DNA of 64,000 nt from Bacillus sp. cl95 (GTDB lineage Bacteria > Bacillota > Bacilli > Bacillales > Cytobacillaceae), in assembly GCF_900115925.1 (NCBI RefSeq), contig NZ_FOYF01000001.1, positions 372,001 to 436,000 on the forward strand. The letters are read 5' to 3'. A program made the translations under genes and the position numbers. The notes under the pieces are model-generated. The model did not search any database and had not been told where the DNA came from. It worked only from the letters and a program-made list of their open reading frames with translations. Shown one piece after another: positions 9,715 to 17,456 of the stretch (positions are counted from its first letter, which is position 1; each line of letters begins with the position of its first letter).

Positions 9715-10491
9715 TTATAAACCTCCAAGCAATTGCATCAATCCCCGCATCGTGTAGAGCATTGTTTCAAATAATCCCGAAATGACTGACATCATCACTC
9801 CCATTGTAATGATCAGTATGATAAATCCGACAATCATTTTAATTGGTAACCCCACGACAAATATATTCATTTGTGGAACAGTCCTCGCAATTATGCCAAG
9901 GGCAATATCAACAAGAAACAAACTCCCGACGACTGGTACAGCCATTTGAAAAGCGATCATGAACATCGTATTAATTGACCGTAAGATGTAAGTCATGACT
10001 TCTTCTTTTCCAAAGGGAAGCCAAACTTGATCGATCGGTATGAATCTATAACTATAAAAGACTCCATCAATTAACAAGTGATGTCCATTTAGTGATAATA
10101 AAAACAATAATCCCAAGGTGTACAAATATTGACCCATTAACGGGCTTTGTGCGCCTGTTTGGGGATCAATCACGTTCGCAATGGATGTTCCCATTTGGAA
10201 ATCGATAAAACCACCGACAACCTGGATTACTGACATGACTACATAAGCGATAAATCCAATTGTTAATCCCACCATAGCTTCCTTGATGACTAACATGAAA
10301 TATTGAGCATCAATGACAAGTTCTGGCGCATCCAATGTATAGAACATAATCCAGGCTAGGAAAAAGCTAAATCCAATCTTATGCGGTCCTGGAATGGTTC
10401 GATATGAAAAAAGCGGCATCATCAGGAAAAATGATGTTACCCTTACGAATACGAGTAAAAAAGCAGGGAATTCAGGGATTATATCAACCAT
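9715..10491 (-). CDS. fliR: Flagellar export gate protein FliR
   Basis: This 258-residue, very hydrophobic protein has about six to eight membrane spans and the family features RVTSFFLMMPLF near the N terminus and QMGTSIANVIDPQTG in the middle. FliR forms the core export gate with FliP and FliQ in the membrane of the MS-ring. It lies four bases after fliQ and abuts flhB, in the usual fliP-fliQ-fliR-flhB order. Nothing unusual is seen. Confidence 0.97.
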   Translation of the reverse strand: MVDIIPEFPAFLLVFVRVTSFFLMMPLFSYRTIPGPHKIGFSFFLAWIMFYTLDAPELVIDAQYFMLVIKEAMVGLTIGFIAYVVMSVIQVVGGFIDFQMGTSIANVIDPQTGAQSPLMGQYLYTLGLLFLLSLNGHHLLIDGVFYSYRFIPIDQVWLPFGKEEVMTYILRSINTMFMIAFQMAVPVVGSLFLVDIALGIIARTVPQMNIFVVGLPIKMIVGFIILIITMGVMMSVISGLFETMLYTMRGLMQLLGGL

Positions 10492-10495
10492 GAAA

Positions 10496-10765
10496 TCATC
10501 CTATGTACCTTGCCAAGTTCGAAAAAATTTCTGTAGTATAAGAAAGCATATGACTTAACATCCACGGTCCAAAGAATACAATTCCTAACAGAACCGCGAC
10601 AATCTTTGGTACGAACGCTAAAGTTTGCTCCTGTATTTGTGTAGTTGCCTGAAAAATACTAATGATGAGACCAACTGCCAATGCAAGCAATAACAAAGGA
10701 CCACAAACCATCAATACTGTTAATATTCCGCGTTCAGCAATGTCTATTACCGTCTCAGGACCCAT
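10496..10765 (-). CDS. fliQ: Flagellar export gate protein FliQ
   Basis: This 89-residue protein has two hydrophobic hairpin helices (about 15-40 and 52-75) separated by the conserved QATTQIQEQTLAFVPKI loop. FliQ packs around the FliP/FliR core of the flagellar export gate. Size and sequence are typical of the family. It follows fliP by 12 bases and precedes fliR by four, within the export-gate gene set. Confidence 0.97.
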   Translation of the reverse strand: MGPETVIDIAERGILTVLMVCGPLLLLALAVGLIISIFQATTQIQEQTLAFVPKIVAVLLGIVFFGPWMLSHMLSYTTEIFSNLARYIG

Positions 10766-10777
10766 ATCATCACCTGC

Positions 10778-11443
10778 TTAAAAACTTTGTAGTAAGGATT
10801 TAACAACTAAATACCAGCCATCAACAAGAACAAATAATAGAATCTTAAATGGCAGTGAAATCATGACTGGCGGAAGCATCATCATCCCCATTGACATCAA
10901 GACACTTGCTACAATCATGTCGATTACTAAAAAAGGTATAAATACCATAAAACCAATTTGGAAAGCGGTTTTTATCTCGCTGATCGCAAACGCTGGAACA
11001 AGTGTTGTCAAAGGAATGTCTTCAATTGAATCGGGCTTTTCAGCTTTTGTATATTCGAGGAATAAGGCTAAATCTTTTTGTCTTGTATGTGCGCTCATAA
11101 ATTCCTTTAAGGGCACCGAAGCTCTGTCATATGCCTGTTCCAGGTTTATTTCATCATTGAATAACGGTGTAAGTGCCTTATTATTCACTTCTTGAAAAGT
11201 AGGAGCCATAACGAAAAAAGTCAGGAACAACGACAATCCGATTATGACTTGGTTAGGTGGCATTTGCTGAGTCGCAAGCGCCGTTCTGACAAAGGAAAGA
11301 ACGATCACAATTCTCGTAAAGCAAGTCATCAAGATTAGAATACTAGGTGCAAGTGAAAATACCGTCAATAATAATAAGAGCTTTACGGAAGTTGATACAC
11401 TTTCAGGAGAGTTCCCGTTAAAAATCTCTGCAAATTCATTCAT
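10778..11443 (-). CDS. fliP: Flagellar export gate protein FliP
   Basis: FliP is 221 residues here. It contains the family signatures ILMTCFTRIVIVLSFVR in the N-terminal half and FQIGFMVFIPFLVIDMIVASVLMSMGM in the C-terminal half. Four membrane spans are evident. FliP forms the pentameric core of the export gate. No separate signal peptide is obvious, in contrast to many Gram-negative FliPs, which is normal for Bacilli. The start overlaps the fliZ stop by four bases. Confidence 0.97.
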   Translation of the reverse strand: MNEFAEIFNGNSPESVSTSVKLLLLLTVFSLAPSILILMTCFTRIVIVLSFVRTALATQQMPPNQVIIGLSLFLTFFVMAPTFQEVNNKALTPLFNDEINLEQAYDRASVPLKEFMSAHTRQKDLALFLEYTKAEKPDSIEDIPLTTLVPAFAISEIKTAFQIGFMVFIPFLVIDMIVASVLMSMGMMMLPPVMISLPFKILLFVLVDGWYLVVKSLLQSF

Positions 11444-12108
11444 CGTTTGTCGGACCTTTCTTTATCAAGCTCGTCAAAAAGCTTTTTTCTCCCTTTTGTA
11501 AAATCATCCAGCTGATTTTTAAAAACGGCGGAGAATGACGTTCCCTCGTTTTTAGTTGACTGTATGTTTTTCGTTCTTTCGATTAGCTTTGTCACAATAT
11601 CGCTTGGTTGGATGAGTTGATCCATCTTATTGTTGTACTCATCAATAAATTTCTGATATTCTTTGGGATCATTAATCTCTTTGAGCAATTGAATGCTTTC
11701 TCCTACACCTACAATCAATATCTGGTTCCCTGCTTTGACCACCTGAACCGACCTATTTGCTCCAAGGCTAGTCCCTCCAAGGTTTTCAACTAATTGGCTT
11801 GTTTTAAAGTTTCTGCTCTTTTTATTGATGAATTTCAATAAAAAGTACAATAACCCGATTACAAAAATGGTAGCAACAATCATTCGAAGAAAATCCCAAA
11901 AGGTGACACCTACCTGGGATGTTTTTGCTTCGTCAGATTTTGATGTTTCTTTCTGGGTAATACTATTTTTTTCTTTACACTTATCCGGATGTTCAAAGCA
12001 ATCTTTCACACTGTTATTCAATTGCTCCGCTTGGGCAGTATTTGATTGCCCCAGCAGAGCAAAAATAATCAGGAGAGCTGCTAGTAACAACTGTTTATTT
12101 TTCAACAA
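11440..12108 (-). CDS. fliZ: Flagellar export accessory protein FliZ (FliO type)
   Basis: This 222-residue protein begins with a clear signal sequence (residues 1-27, ending in AQAEQ). A short extracytoplasmic segment with two Cys residues (CFEHPDKC) follows, then one membrane span at about 72-92 and a cytoplasmic domain. The cytoplasmic part (SLGANRSVQVVKAGNQILIVGV) is the FliO fold. FliO-type proteins help FliP assemble into the export gate. It sits between cheY and fliP, as in B. subtilis where it is named fliZ; it is unrelated to the enterobacterial regulator FliZ. Confidence 0.95.
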   Translation of the reverse strand: MLKNKQLLLAALLIIFALLGQSNTAQAEQLNNSVKDCFEHPDKCKEKNSITQKETSKSDEAKTSQVGVTFWDFLRMIVATIFVIGLLYFLLKFINKKSRNFKTSQLVENLGGTSLGANRSVQVVKAGNQILIVGVGESIQLLKEINDPKEYQKFIDEYNNKMDQLIQPSDIVTKLIERTKNIQSTKNEGTSFSAVFKNQLDDFTKGRKKLFDELDKERSDKR

Positions 12109-12135
12109 GGTGCTGCACCCTCTAATCTGAATTCC

Positions 12136-12498
12136 TTAGTTTAATGCTTTAGCAATTGCTTCTAAAACACGGTCTGCTTGGAAAGGTTTAACAATGAAGT
12201 CTTTAGCTCCCGCCTGAATTGCATCAATGACCATTGCTTGTTGTCCCATCGCTGAACACATGATAACTTTAGCCGCAGGGTTGATTTTCTTAATTTCTTT
12301 TAGTGAAGCAATACCATCCATTTCCGGCATTGTGATATCCATCGTCACTAAGTCAGGTTGTGTTTCTTTGTATTTCTCAACAGCTTGCGCGCCGTCTGCT
12401 GCTTCTCCAACCACGTCGTATCCATTTTTTGAAAGGATATCCTTGATCATCATTCTCATGAACGCTGCATCATCCACTATTAAAATCTTATGTGCCAT
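12136..12498 (-). CDS. cheY: Chemotaxis response regulator CheY
   Basis: CheY is a 120-residue stand-alone receiver with acidic residues D9/D10, phospho-acceptor D54 (TMDITMPEM), switch Thr/Ser in CSAMG, and the conserved Lys in KPF. CheY-P binds the switch proteins FliM and FliY; in Bacillus this promotes counter-clockwise rotation. The gene lies inside the flagellar part of the operon, between fliY and fliZ, not with the other che genes. This is the normal Bacillus arrangement. Confidence 0.98.
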   Translation of the reverse strand: MAHKILIVDDAAFMRMMIKDILSKNGYDVVGEAADGAQAVEKYKETQPDLVTMDITMPEMDGIASLKEIKKINPAAKVIMCSAMGQQAMVIDAIQAGAKDFIVKPFQADRVLEAIAKALN

Positions 12499-12518
12499 AT
12501 AACTTAACCCCCAAAGTA

Positions 12519-13799
12519 TTATCTAAGTTTTTTGATTCTGTCTGTTTGACTGATGATATCAGTTACACGAACGCCAAAGTTTTCATCAATTACTACGACT
12601 TCGCCTTTGGCAATGAGTCGGTTGTTAACAAGGATGTCCACCGGTTCACCTGCTAATTTATCCAATTCAATGATAGAACCAGTTGTAAGCTCAAGTATTT
12701 CTTTGACTGACCTTTTCGTTCTTCCTAGTTCAACCGTAACCTGCAATGGGATATCCAAGAGCATATCTAAATTTTTCGACTCTGCTTCTTGTAGTTGATA
12801 AGGTTCAAAATTTGAAAATACTGCTGGTTGAACATTTGCTGGTGCACCACCATATCCTGCACCAAAATGCTGAGGCTGTGCTGGCGGATGTTGATAGTTA
12901 ACTTGTTGAGCCACTTGTTGTTGTGGTTGTTGGTAAGGGACTTGTTGGCCTACCTGTTGATGCGTCTGTTGGTAATGTTGCTGATGTTCAGGCTGGTAAT
13001 TAGTATTTTGAGCATATTGTTGTTGAACTTCTTCTACCGGTTGATGTGATACATTTGCAACTTGTTCTTGCACTGGCAATGTCTTTGTTTCGGGAACTTC
13101 ATTGACAGCAGTTTGACCGGGATTCATTAATTCGTCTACCAAACTTTTTGCAAAGTTTAAAGGTAAGAGCTGCATAATATTTGAATCAATCAGTTTACCA
13201 ACTTTAAGCTTAAAGGAGACCCTCACAAGAAGGTCATCTTCAGGTATGCTGCTTGTACCTTCTCCATGTTTGACATCTAAGATATGAATAGAAGGCGGTG
13301 AAATGTCGACTCTCTTATTAAAAATCGTTGACATCGATGTGGCTGATGAACCCATCATTTGATTCATGGCTTCCTGAACAGCACTTAACTGGATTTCATC
13401 CATGTATTCAGATGGATTGGTACCATCTCCACCAAGCATCAAATCTACAATGATTGCTGCATCACTTTGCTTGATGACAAGCACATTATTTGCAGCAAAT
13501 CCCTCTGTATAACTTACCTGAACGGCTACATACGGTTGAGGAAATTCATCCGCCATGTTTTTTCTTTCAATTACTGTAACTGTAGGAGTTGTAATCTCCA
13601 CTTTCTGATTAAGTAAAGTGGATAGCGCTGTAGCTGAGCTACCAAATGAAATATTGCCTATTTCCCCGAGGGCATCCTGTTCCATTGAAGAAAGGTAATC
13701 TTCAACATTGAAAGAATCTCCTCCCTTATTCGAATCCTCGTCTGTTCCGCGTAGTAAAGCATCTATTTCATCTTGAGAAAGCATTTCATCACTCACCAT
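12519..13799 (-). CDS. fliY: C-ring switch protein and CheY-P phosphatase FliY
   Basis: FliY is 426 residues in three parts. An N-terminal CheY-P binding segment (LSQDEIDALL) leads into a CheC-like phosphatase domain with E-x-x-N sites at 46-49 (EIGN) and 143-146 (EAMN). A Gln/His/Pro-rich linker follows at about 255-312, and a FliN-type SpoA domain at 340-420. It replaces FliN in Bacillus motors and hydrolyses CheY-P at the switch. B. subtilis FliY is 378 residues, so this linker is longer. The ATG at 13799 has GGGAGGAG eight bases upstream and overlaps fliM by 11 bases. Confidence 0.97.
   Translation of the reverse strand: MVSDEMLSQDEIDALLRGTDEDSNKGGDSFNVEDYLSSMEQDALGEIGNISFGSSATALSTLLNQKVEITTPTVTVIERKNMADEFPQPYVAVQVSYTEGFAANNVLVIKQSDAAIIVDLMLGGDGTNPSEYMDEIQLSAVQEAMNQMMGSSATSMSTIFNKRVDISPPSIHILDVKHGEGTSSIPEDDLLVRVSFKLKVGKLIDSNIMQLLPLNFAKSLVDELMNPGQTAVNEVPETKTLPVQEQVANVSHQPVEEVQQQYAQNTNYQPEHQQHYQQTHQQVGQQVPYQQPQQQVAQQVNYQHPPAQPQHFGAGYGGAPANVQPAVFSNFEPYQLQEAESKNLDMLLDIPLQVTVELGRTKRSVKEILELTTGSIIELDKLAGEPVDILVNNRLIAKGEVVVIDENFGVRVTDIISQTDRIKKLR
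12864..13037 (-). repeat. Low-complexity Gln/His-rich tract within fliY
   Basis: This in-frame stretch codes for a linker in which roughly half of the residues are Gln, with many His, Pro and Tyr. It is built from irregular CAA/CAG/CAT-type codons, with no fixed repeat unit. It separates the phosphatase domain from the SpoA domain of FliY. Such tracts change length easily by slippage, so it may vary between strains. Confidence 0.7.
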
Positions 13800-14787
13800 C
13801 GCCGTCTCCTCCCTTCCATGTGTCTAATACTTGAATGGCAATTCTCTTATTTGCTTTTCCTGGTTGACCGATAAATTTCGGAATATCACCGACTTTGACC
13901 ACTAAAGGTTGATCAATAGATTGATTAAGCTGGATGACATCTCCAATATCGAGTGTCAGGAAATCTTGAATATTTATTTCGGACGTCCCTAGTTCTACAG
14001 CTAATGGAACGTCAGCCCTTTGGATTCCTTTTTCAAGTAAAGCCAATTTTTCTGGTTCTTTTTCCTTCTTTTCTGTTTGCATCCAATAATGTACAGATAG
14101 CTTTGGAATGATTGGTTCCAATACGACGTGAGGAATACAAATATTAATCATCCCACTCGCTTCACCAATCGTAGTGTTTAATGAAATAACAACTACTGTT
14201 TCATTGGGTGACACCATTTGGAGAAATTGAGGATTTACTTCAAAATCACTTAGCACCGGATCAATTTCTTCGATTGTACTCCATGCTTCTCTCAAATTCT
14301 CAAAGGCTCTCTCAAAAGTGTTGGACATAATTTTGGTTTCAATCTCTGTAAGATTTTCAACCTTATTGTAGCTCGCGCCACGCCCTCCCAACATGCGGTC
14401 CATCATAGCATAAGCAATATTTGGGTTGACCTCCATCAAAATCCTACCTTCAAGAGGCAGTACTTCATATACATTCAAGATTGTCATTTTGGGGATTGAG
14501 CGTATAAATTCCTCATATGGAATTTGGTCAGCCGATGCTACTGTAATTTGCACATAAGTACGCAACTGTGCTGAAAAAAATGTGGTCAAAAGCCTTGCAA
14601 AATTTTCATGTATCCTCGTCAAGCTTCGAATTTGATCCTTTGAGAAACGCAAAGCTCTTTTAAAATCGTATACCTTGATTTTTTTCTCAGATTGTTCTTT
14701 TTTCAGTTCATCTGCGTCCATCTCGCCTGTTGATAAAGCAGAAAGTAACGCATCAATTTCACTTTGCGAAAGCACTTCTCCTGACAT
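13789..14787 (-). CDS. fliM: Flagellar motor switch protein FliM
   Basis: FliM is 332 residues. It carries the N-terminal CheY-P binding peptide (VLSQSEIDALLSAL), a CheC-like middle domain without the phosphatase residues, and a C-terminal SpoA domain (about 250-325). It forms the middle of the C-ring, joining FliG to FliY. The ribosome binding site AGGAGGTGAGG lies just upstream of the ATG. It follows fliL by about 45 bases and its end overlaps the fliY start. Confidence 0.98.
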   Translation of the reverse strand: MSGEVLSQSEIDALLSALSTGEMDADELKKEQSEKKIKVYDFKRALRFSKDQIRSLTRIHENFARLLTTFFSAQLRTYVQITVASADQIPYEEFIRSIPKMTILNVYEVLPLEGRILMEVNPNIAYAMMDRMLGGRGASYNKVENLTEIETKIMSNTFERAFENLREAWSTIEEIDPVLSDFEVNPQFLQMVSPNETVVVISLNTTIGEASGMINICIPHVVLEPIIPKLSVHYWMQTEKKEKEPEKLALLEKGIQRADVPLAVELGTSEINIQDFLTLDIGDVIQLNQSIDQPLVVKVGDIPKFIGQPGKANKRIAIQVLDTWKGGDGDGE

Positions 14788-14832
14788 TTCATCCTCACCT
14801 CCTTGTTTTGGTGCAATCTTGGTTTGAAAGTT

Positions 14833-15261
14833 TTACTGGAGGAGAGATTCTGTAATATATACCTTCTTAACTTTCCCATCTTGCATCAATTCATTTATAT
14901 CGGCTTTTAAAGCATTTTCAAGTTGAAGTTTTCCTTCTTTCCCTTGAAGGTCTTCTGCTTTTTTTTCTGATAGCTCTTGAATGATAATATTGCGAACTTG
15001 GAATTCTCTTTGTTGCAACTCTTCTTTTGCTTTTTTGCTATCTGTTTCAATTTTAAAAGACATACGGATAAAGTCATCGCTTGCTAAATTCGTTGTTATC
15101 GTCGGCACATCAACTGACGATTCAAGAACTTCTTCAATGGATGGTTCTTTGTGTTCAGAATCCCCCATGAATTTCATGACCACAACCAATGCAACAGCTC
15201 CTACTAATGTAATCGCCAATAGCATAATAGCCATAATCATTACTAGTTTATTTTTTTTCAT
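14833..15261 (-). CDS. fliL: Flagellar basal body protein FliL
   Basis: This 142-residue single-pass membrane protein has a basic N terminus (MKKNK), a membrane helix at about 8-30 and an extracytoplasmic domain with the stomatin-like fold of FliL. FliL surrounds stator units and supports torque or stator function. It starts inside the end of swrD (14-base overlap), so the two are very likely translated together. Length and layout match B. subtilis FliL (140). Confidence 0.95.
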   Translation of the reverse strand: MKKNKLVMIMAIMLLAITLVGAVALVVVMKFMGDSEHKEPSIEEVLESSVDVPTITTNLASDDFIRMSFKIETDSKKAKEELQQREFQVRNIIIQELSEKKAEDLQGKEGKLQLENALKADINELMQDGKVKKVYITESLLQ

Positions 15262-15472
15262 CTTCCTTTTCCTCCAAGGGCTGCTTTCCGATTAACGTGA
15301 TGGATTGATAGAATCCCTTTACCATTCGCAGGACATCATCTTCTTTTTCCCTCACAACATATTTTCGTCCATTTGATAACGTTATAGTTGTATCCGGAAA
15401 TGACTCAACTGTCTCAATGAAGATGGCGTTAAGGGTGAAAGGATTTCCGTTTAAGCGGGTTACTTTTATCAT
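15248..15472 (-). CDS. swrD: Flagellar motor power protein SwrD (FlbD family)
   Basis: This 74-residue FlbD-family protein starts MIKVTRLNG, followed by N-A-I-F-I-E-x-V, the typical pattern (MIxVTRLNGxxFxLNxxxIE). In B. subtilis the protein (YlzI/SwrD) raises flagellar torque and is needed for swarming. It lies between the hook gene flgE and fliL and overlaps fliL. A perfect 12-bp stem-loop sits about ten bases upstream of its start, after flgE. Confidence 0.93.
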   Translation of the reverse strand: MIKVTRLNGNPFTLNAIFIETVESFPDTTITLSNGRKYVVREKEDDVLRMVKGFYQSITLIGKQPLEEKEDEKK

Positions 15473-15483
15473 TTATTTATCAT

Positions 15484-15512
15484 AGGGTTAAAGGCATTCC
15501 GCCTTTAACCCT
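15484..15512 (-). other. Perfect 12-bp stem-loop between flgE and swrD
   Basis: The mRNA-sense sequence reads AGGGTTAAAGGC, a five-base loop GGAAT, then GCCTTTAACCCT. The 12-bp stem has no mismatch. It starts 11 bases after the flgE stop and ends about 11 bases before the swrD start. No run of U follows (ATGATAAATAA), so it is not a standard intrinsic terminator. It could protect the 3' end of upstream hook-gene mRNA, act as a processing site, or hide the swrD ribosome binding region. Confidence 0.75.
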
Positions 15513-15523
15513 GCCCCTTCCTA

Positions 15524-16324
15524 TTATCGTTTCAGATTCACCAATTCCTGAAGGATTTCATCAGAAGTAGTGATAATACGGGTATTAGCCTGGAAGCCAC
15601 GCTGTGCAGTAATCATTTCAGTGAATTCCTCTGAAAGATCCACGTTAGACATCTCAAGAGTCCCTGAAACAATTGTTCCAGCACCCGCTGTTCCTGCTAC
15701 TGCTGTAAGTGGAGCACCAGAGTTGTTCGTTTCACGATATAGATTATTACCAACCTTTTCTAAACCAGCATTGTTGTTAAATCTTGCAATTCCAATTTTA
15801 GCTGCCGTACTAGGAGCTCCACCAACAACAATGCTGATGCTTCCATCATTACTTATATTCATGCTTTCGATCGTGTTTACGTTACCGCCATTTAACTGGA
15901 TTCTATTTTGAGTATCATCCAGCACGAATTCACCAGATCCCGAAACAAGGAAGCCTTCATTATCGAGATAGAAGTTACCAGAACGTGTATAGTAACTCCC
16001 TGTATCCTTTTGAACCACAAAATAACCGTCGCCTTGAATACCAAGGTCCAATACGCGTCCTGTAGTTTGTAAGCTCCCTTGCGTATCAACAATGTCAATG
16101 GAAGCAAGTTGTGAACCCAGTCCTACTTGTTTTGGGTTAACCCCACCCAATGCTGTTCCAGATGCAGTAGCACCCGAAACGGTCTGACTTACCATGTCTT
16201 TAAATGTGACACGACCTTTTTTATATCCGAAAGTGTTTACATTGGCAATGTTGTTACCAATAACATCTAACTTTGTTTGGAAATTCTTCATTCCGCTAAT
16301 TCCAGAGTACATTGAACGTAACAT
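15524..16324 (-). CDS. flgE: Flagellar hook protein FlgE
   Basis: This 266-residue protein has the N-terminal rod/hook motif (GNNIANVNTFGYKKGR) and the C-terminal flg_bbr motif (EFTEMITAQRGFQANTRII). It is the length of the B. subtilis hook protein (264), once annotated flgG and now flgE. The hook is a polymer of this protein, exported by the type III system and capped by FlgD. It lies downstream of fliK and flgD as expected. Short FlgE proteins resemble the rod protein FlgG, so the name depends on context as well as sequence. Confidence 0.92.
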   Translation of the reverse strand: MLRSMYSGISGMKNFQTKLDVIGNNIANVNTFGYKKGRVTFKDMVSQTVSGATASGTALGGVNPKQVGLGSQLASIDIVDTQGSLQTTGRVLDLGIQGDGYFVVQKDTGSYYTRSGNFYLDNEGFLVSGSGEFVLDDTQNRIQLNGGNVNTIESMNISNDGSISIVVGGAPSTAAKIGIARFNNNAGLEKVGNNLYRETNNSGAPLTAVAGTAGAGTIVSGTLEMSNVDLSEEFTEMITAQRGFQANTRIITTSDEILQELVNLKR

Positions 16325-16398
16325 GTATAATATCTCCTCTCGTATTAAGCTGCTTCAGTCAGTCAGCAACTCGGGCCCCCATCAAAGGTCCAGCCATT

Positions 16399-16788
16399 TT
16401 AGTTATCAAGCAGAATTGTTCCATTAATATTTGTAAATATTTGCGTGTTTGCTTCTTCACGTCCCATTACTGTAATCACCGTCTTATTTTTTGCATTGAC
16501 GATCATTGCGACATCCGATAGGAGCACAAGTGATTCTTTTATCCCCATCTTGCCAGCTTCTAGTACTTTTTCTTCGATGACCTTCCAACGTTCATCACCA
16601 ATGTGAATATTACGTTGTATCATCCTCTCTTTTGCATGTTTGGAAACCGTCAGCTTTGCAGTCTCTGCAATAGCTGATTGCAAATGAGCTGAAAAAGGCT
16701 TTTGATGCGATTGTTTATGCTGAATTCCCTTTAGGACATTGGTGGTCACAGGCTGAGATGTGATCGGACGAATATCGGATCTTGCCAT
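16399..16788 (-). CDS. Small flagellar operon protein, TIGR02530/DUF3766 type
   Basis: This 129-residue cytoplasmic protein between flgD and flgE has the pattern of the 'flagellar operon protein' family TIGR02530. It has a loose N terminus, then a compact domain beginning SKHAKERMIQRNI and ending near INGTILLDN. The family occurs almost only in hook-assembly gene sets of Gram-positive and some other bacteria, and I know of no firm function. From its position it may help the hook cap or hook polymer. B. subtilis 168 lacks an annotated equivalent here. Its ribosome binding site is weak (GGAAGTGGCGGG). Confidence 0.85.
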   Translation of the reverse strand: MARSDIRPITSQPVTTNVLKGIQHKQSHQKPFSAHLQSAIAETAKLTVSKHAKERMIQRNIHIGDERWKVIEEKVLEAGKMGIKESLVLLSDVAMIVNAKNKTVITVMGREEANTQIFTNINGTILLDN

Positions 16789-16805
16789 CCCGCCACTTCC
16801 AGTCT

Positions 16806-17447
16806 TTATTCAATTTTCATGATTTGTGAAGCGGTTATTTTTGTTCCTGCTTCATCATTTAATTGGTATACAGTTTTTCCGTTCTTAAACGAAACAGCTT
16901 TCACCGTAGCCGTTATTTCTTCATTTAGAGTGTTGAGATAAGATACGTTTCTGCCAATCAACATAGAGGCTTGCAAGACATGGCTATCAGCAGAGGACTC
17001 ATTCACCTGTGATATGTTTGCTGGTTCTAGTGTCGTTCCATCTTCTAAAATGAAAGTGACTTGGTTGTTCTTAAATTGAATCGAAGAAACTTGGCCGCTT
17101 CCTTGTTGGACTGAAGCGGGGATACTTGGGTCTTCATTTTCAATTAATTTGGTCCAGGAAATTTCCTTTCCTACAAAAGAATTGTAGTTAATCAAGTTAT
17201 TTTGCTGTTCCATGTTTACCAAGTTTTCAATGGACTTACTCATGTTTGTCATTTGTTCCAACGAAGAAAAAGTGGCCATCTGAGCGATGAAATCTTTGTC
17301 TTGCATAGGATTTAGAGGATCCTGATTTTGCAATTGAGTCATCAGGATTCTTAAGAAATCATCTTTCCCCAGAATATCTGAGCCGGTTTTTCTCGTTGAA
17401 TTTTGTCTGTTGTTTATCAATAAAGAAGAATCAACTGTTTTGACCAT
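16806..17447 (-). CDS. flgD: Flagellar hook cap protein FlgD
   Basis: FlgD is recognised by its N-terminal block LGKDDFLRILMTQLQNQDPLNP, then QMATFSSLEQM, and a C-terminal domain of about 100 residues. It is the scaffold that caps the growing hook and is exported before FlgE. I chose the ATG giving MVKTVDSS (about 213 residues): TAGGTGATG sits at good spacing, whereas the upstream in-frame GTG/ATG codons lie on that binding site. It follows fliK directly. Confidence 0.95.
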   Translation of the reverse strand: MVKTVDSSLLINNRQNSTRKTGSDILGKDDFLRILMTQLQNQDPLNPMQDKDFIAQMATFSSLEQMTNMSKSIENLVNMEQQNNLINYNSFVGKEISWTKLIENEDPSIPASVQQGSGQVSSIQFKNNQVTFILEDGTTLEPANISQVNESSADSHVLQASMLIGRNVSYLNTLNEEITATVKAVSFKNGKTVYQLNDEAGTKITASQIMKIE

Positions 17448-17456
17448 GTTCATCAC

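Noticed and set aside
12864-13037. CRISPR or tandem repeat array
   Set aside because: The repeated look is due to Gln and His codons inside fliY; there are no equal-length spacers and the reading frame is intact.
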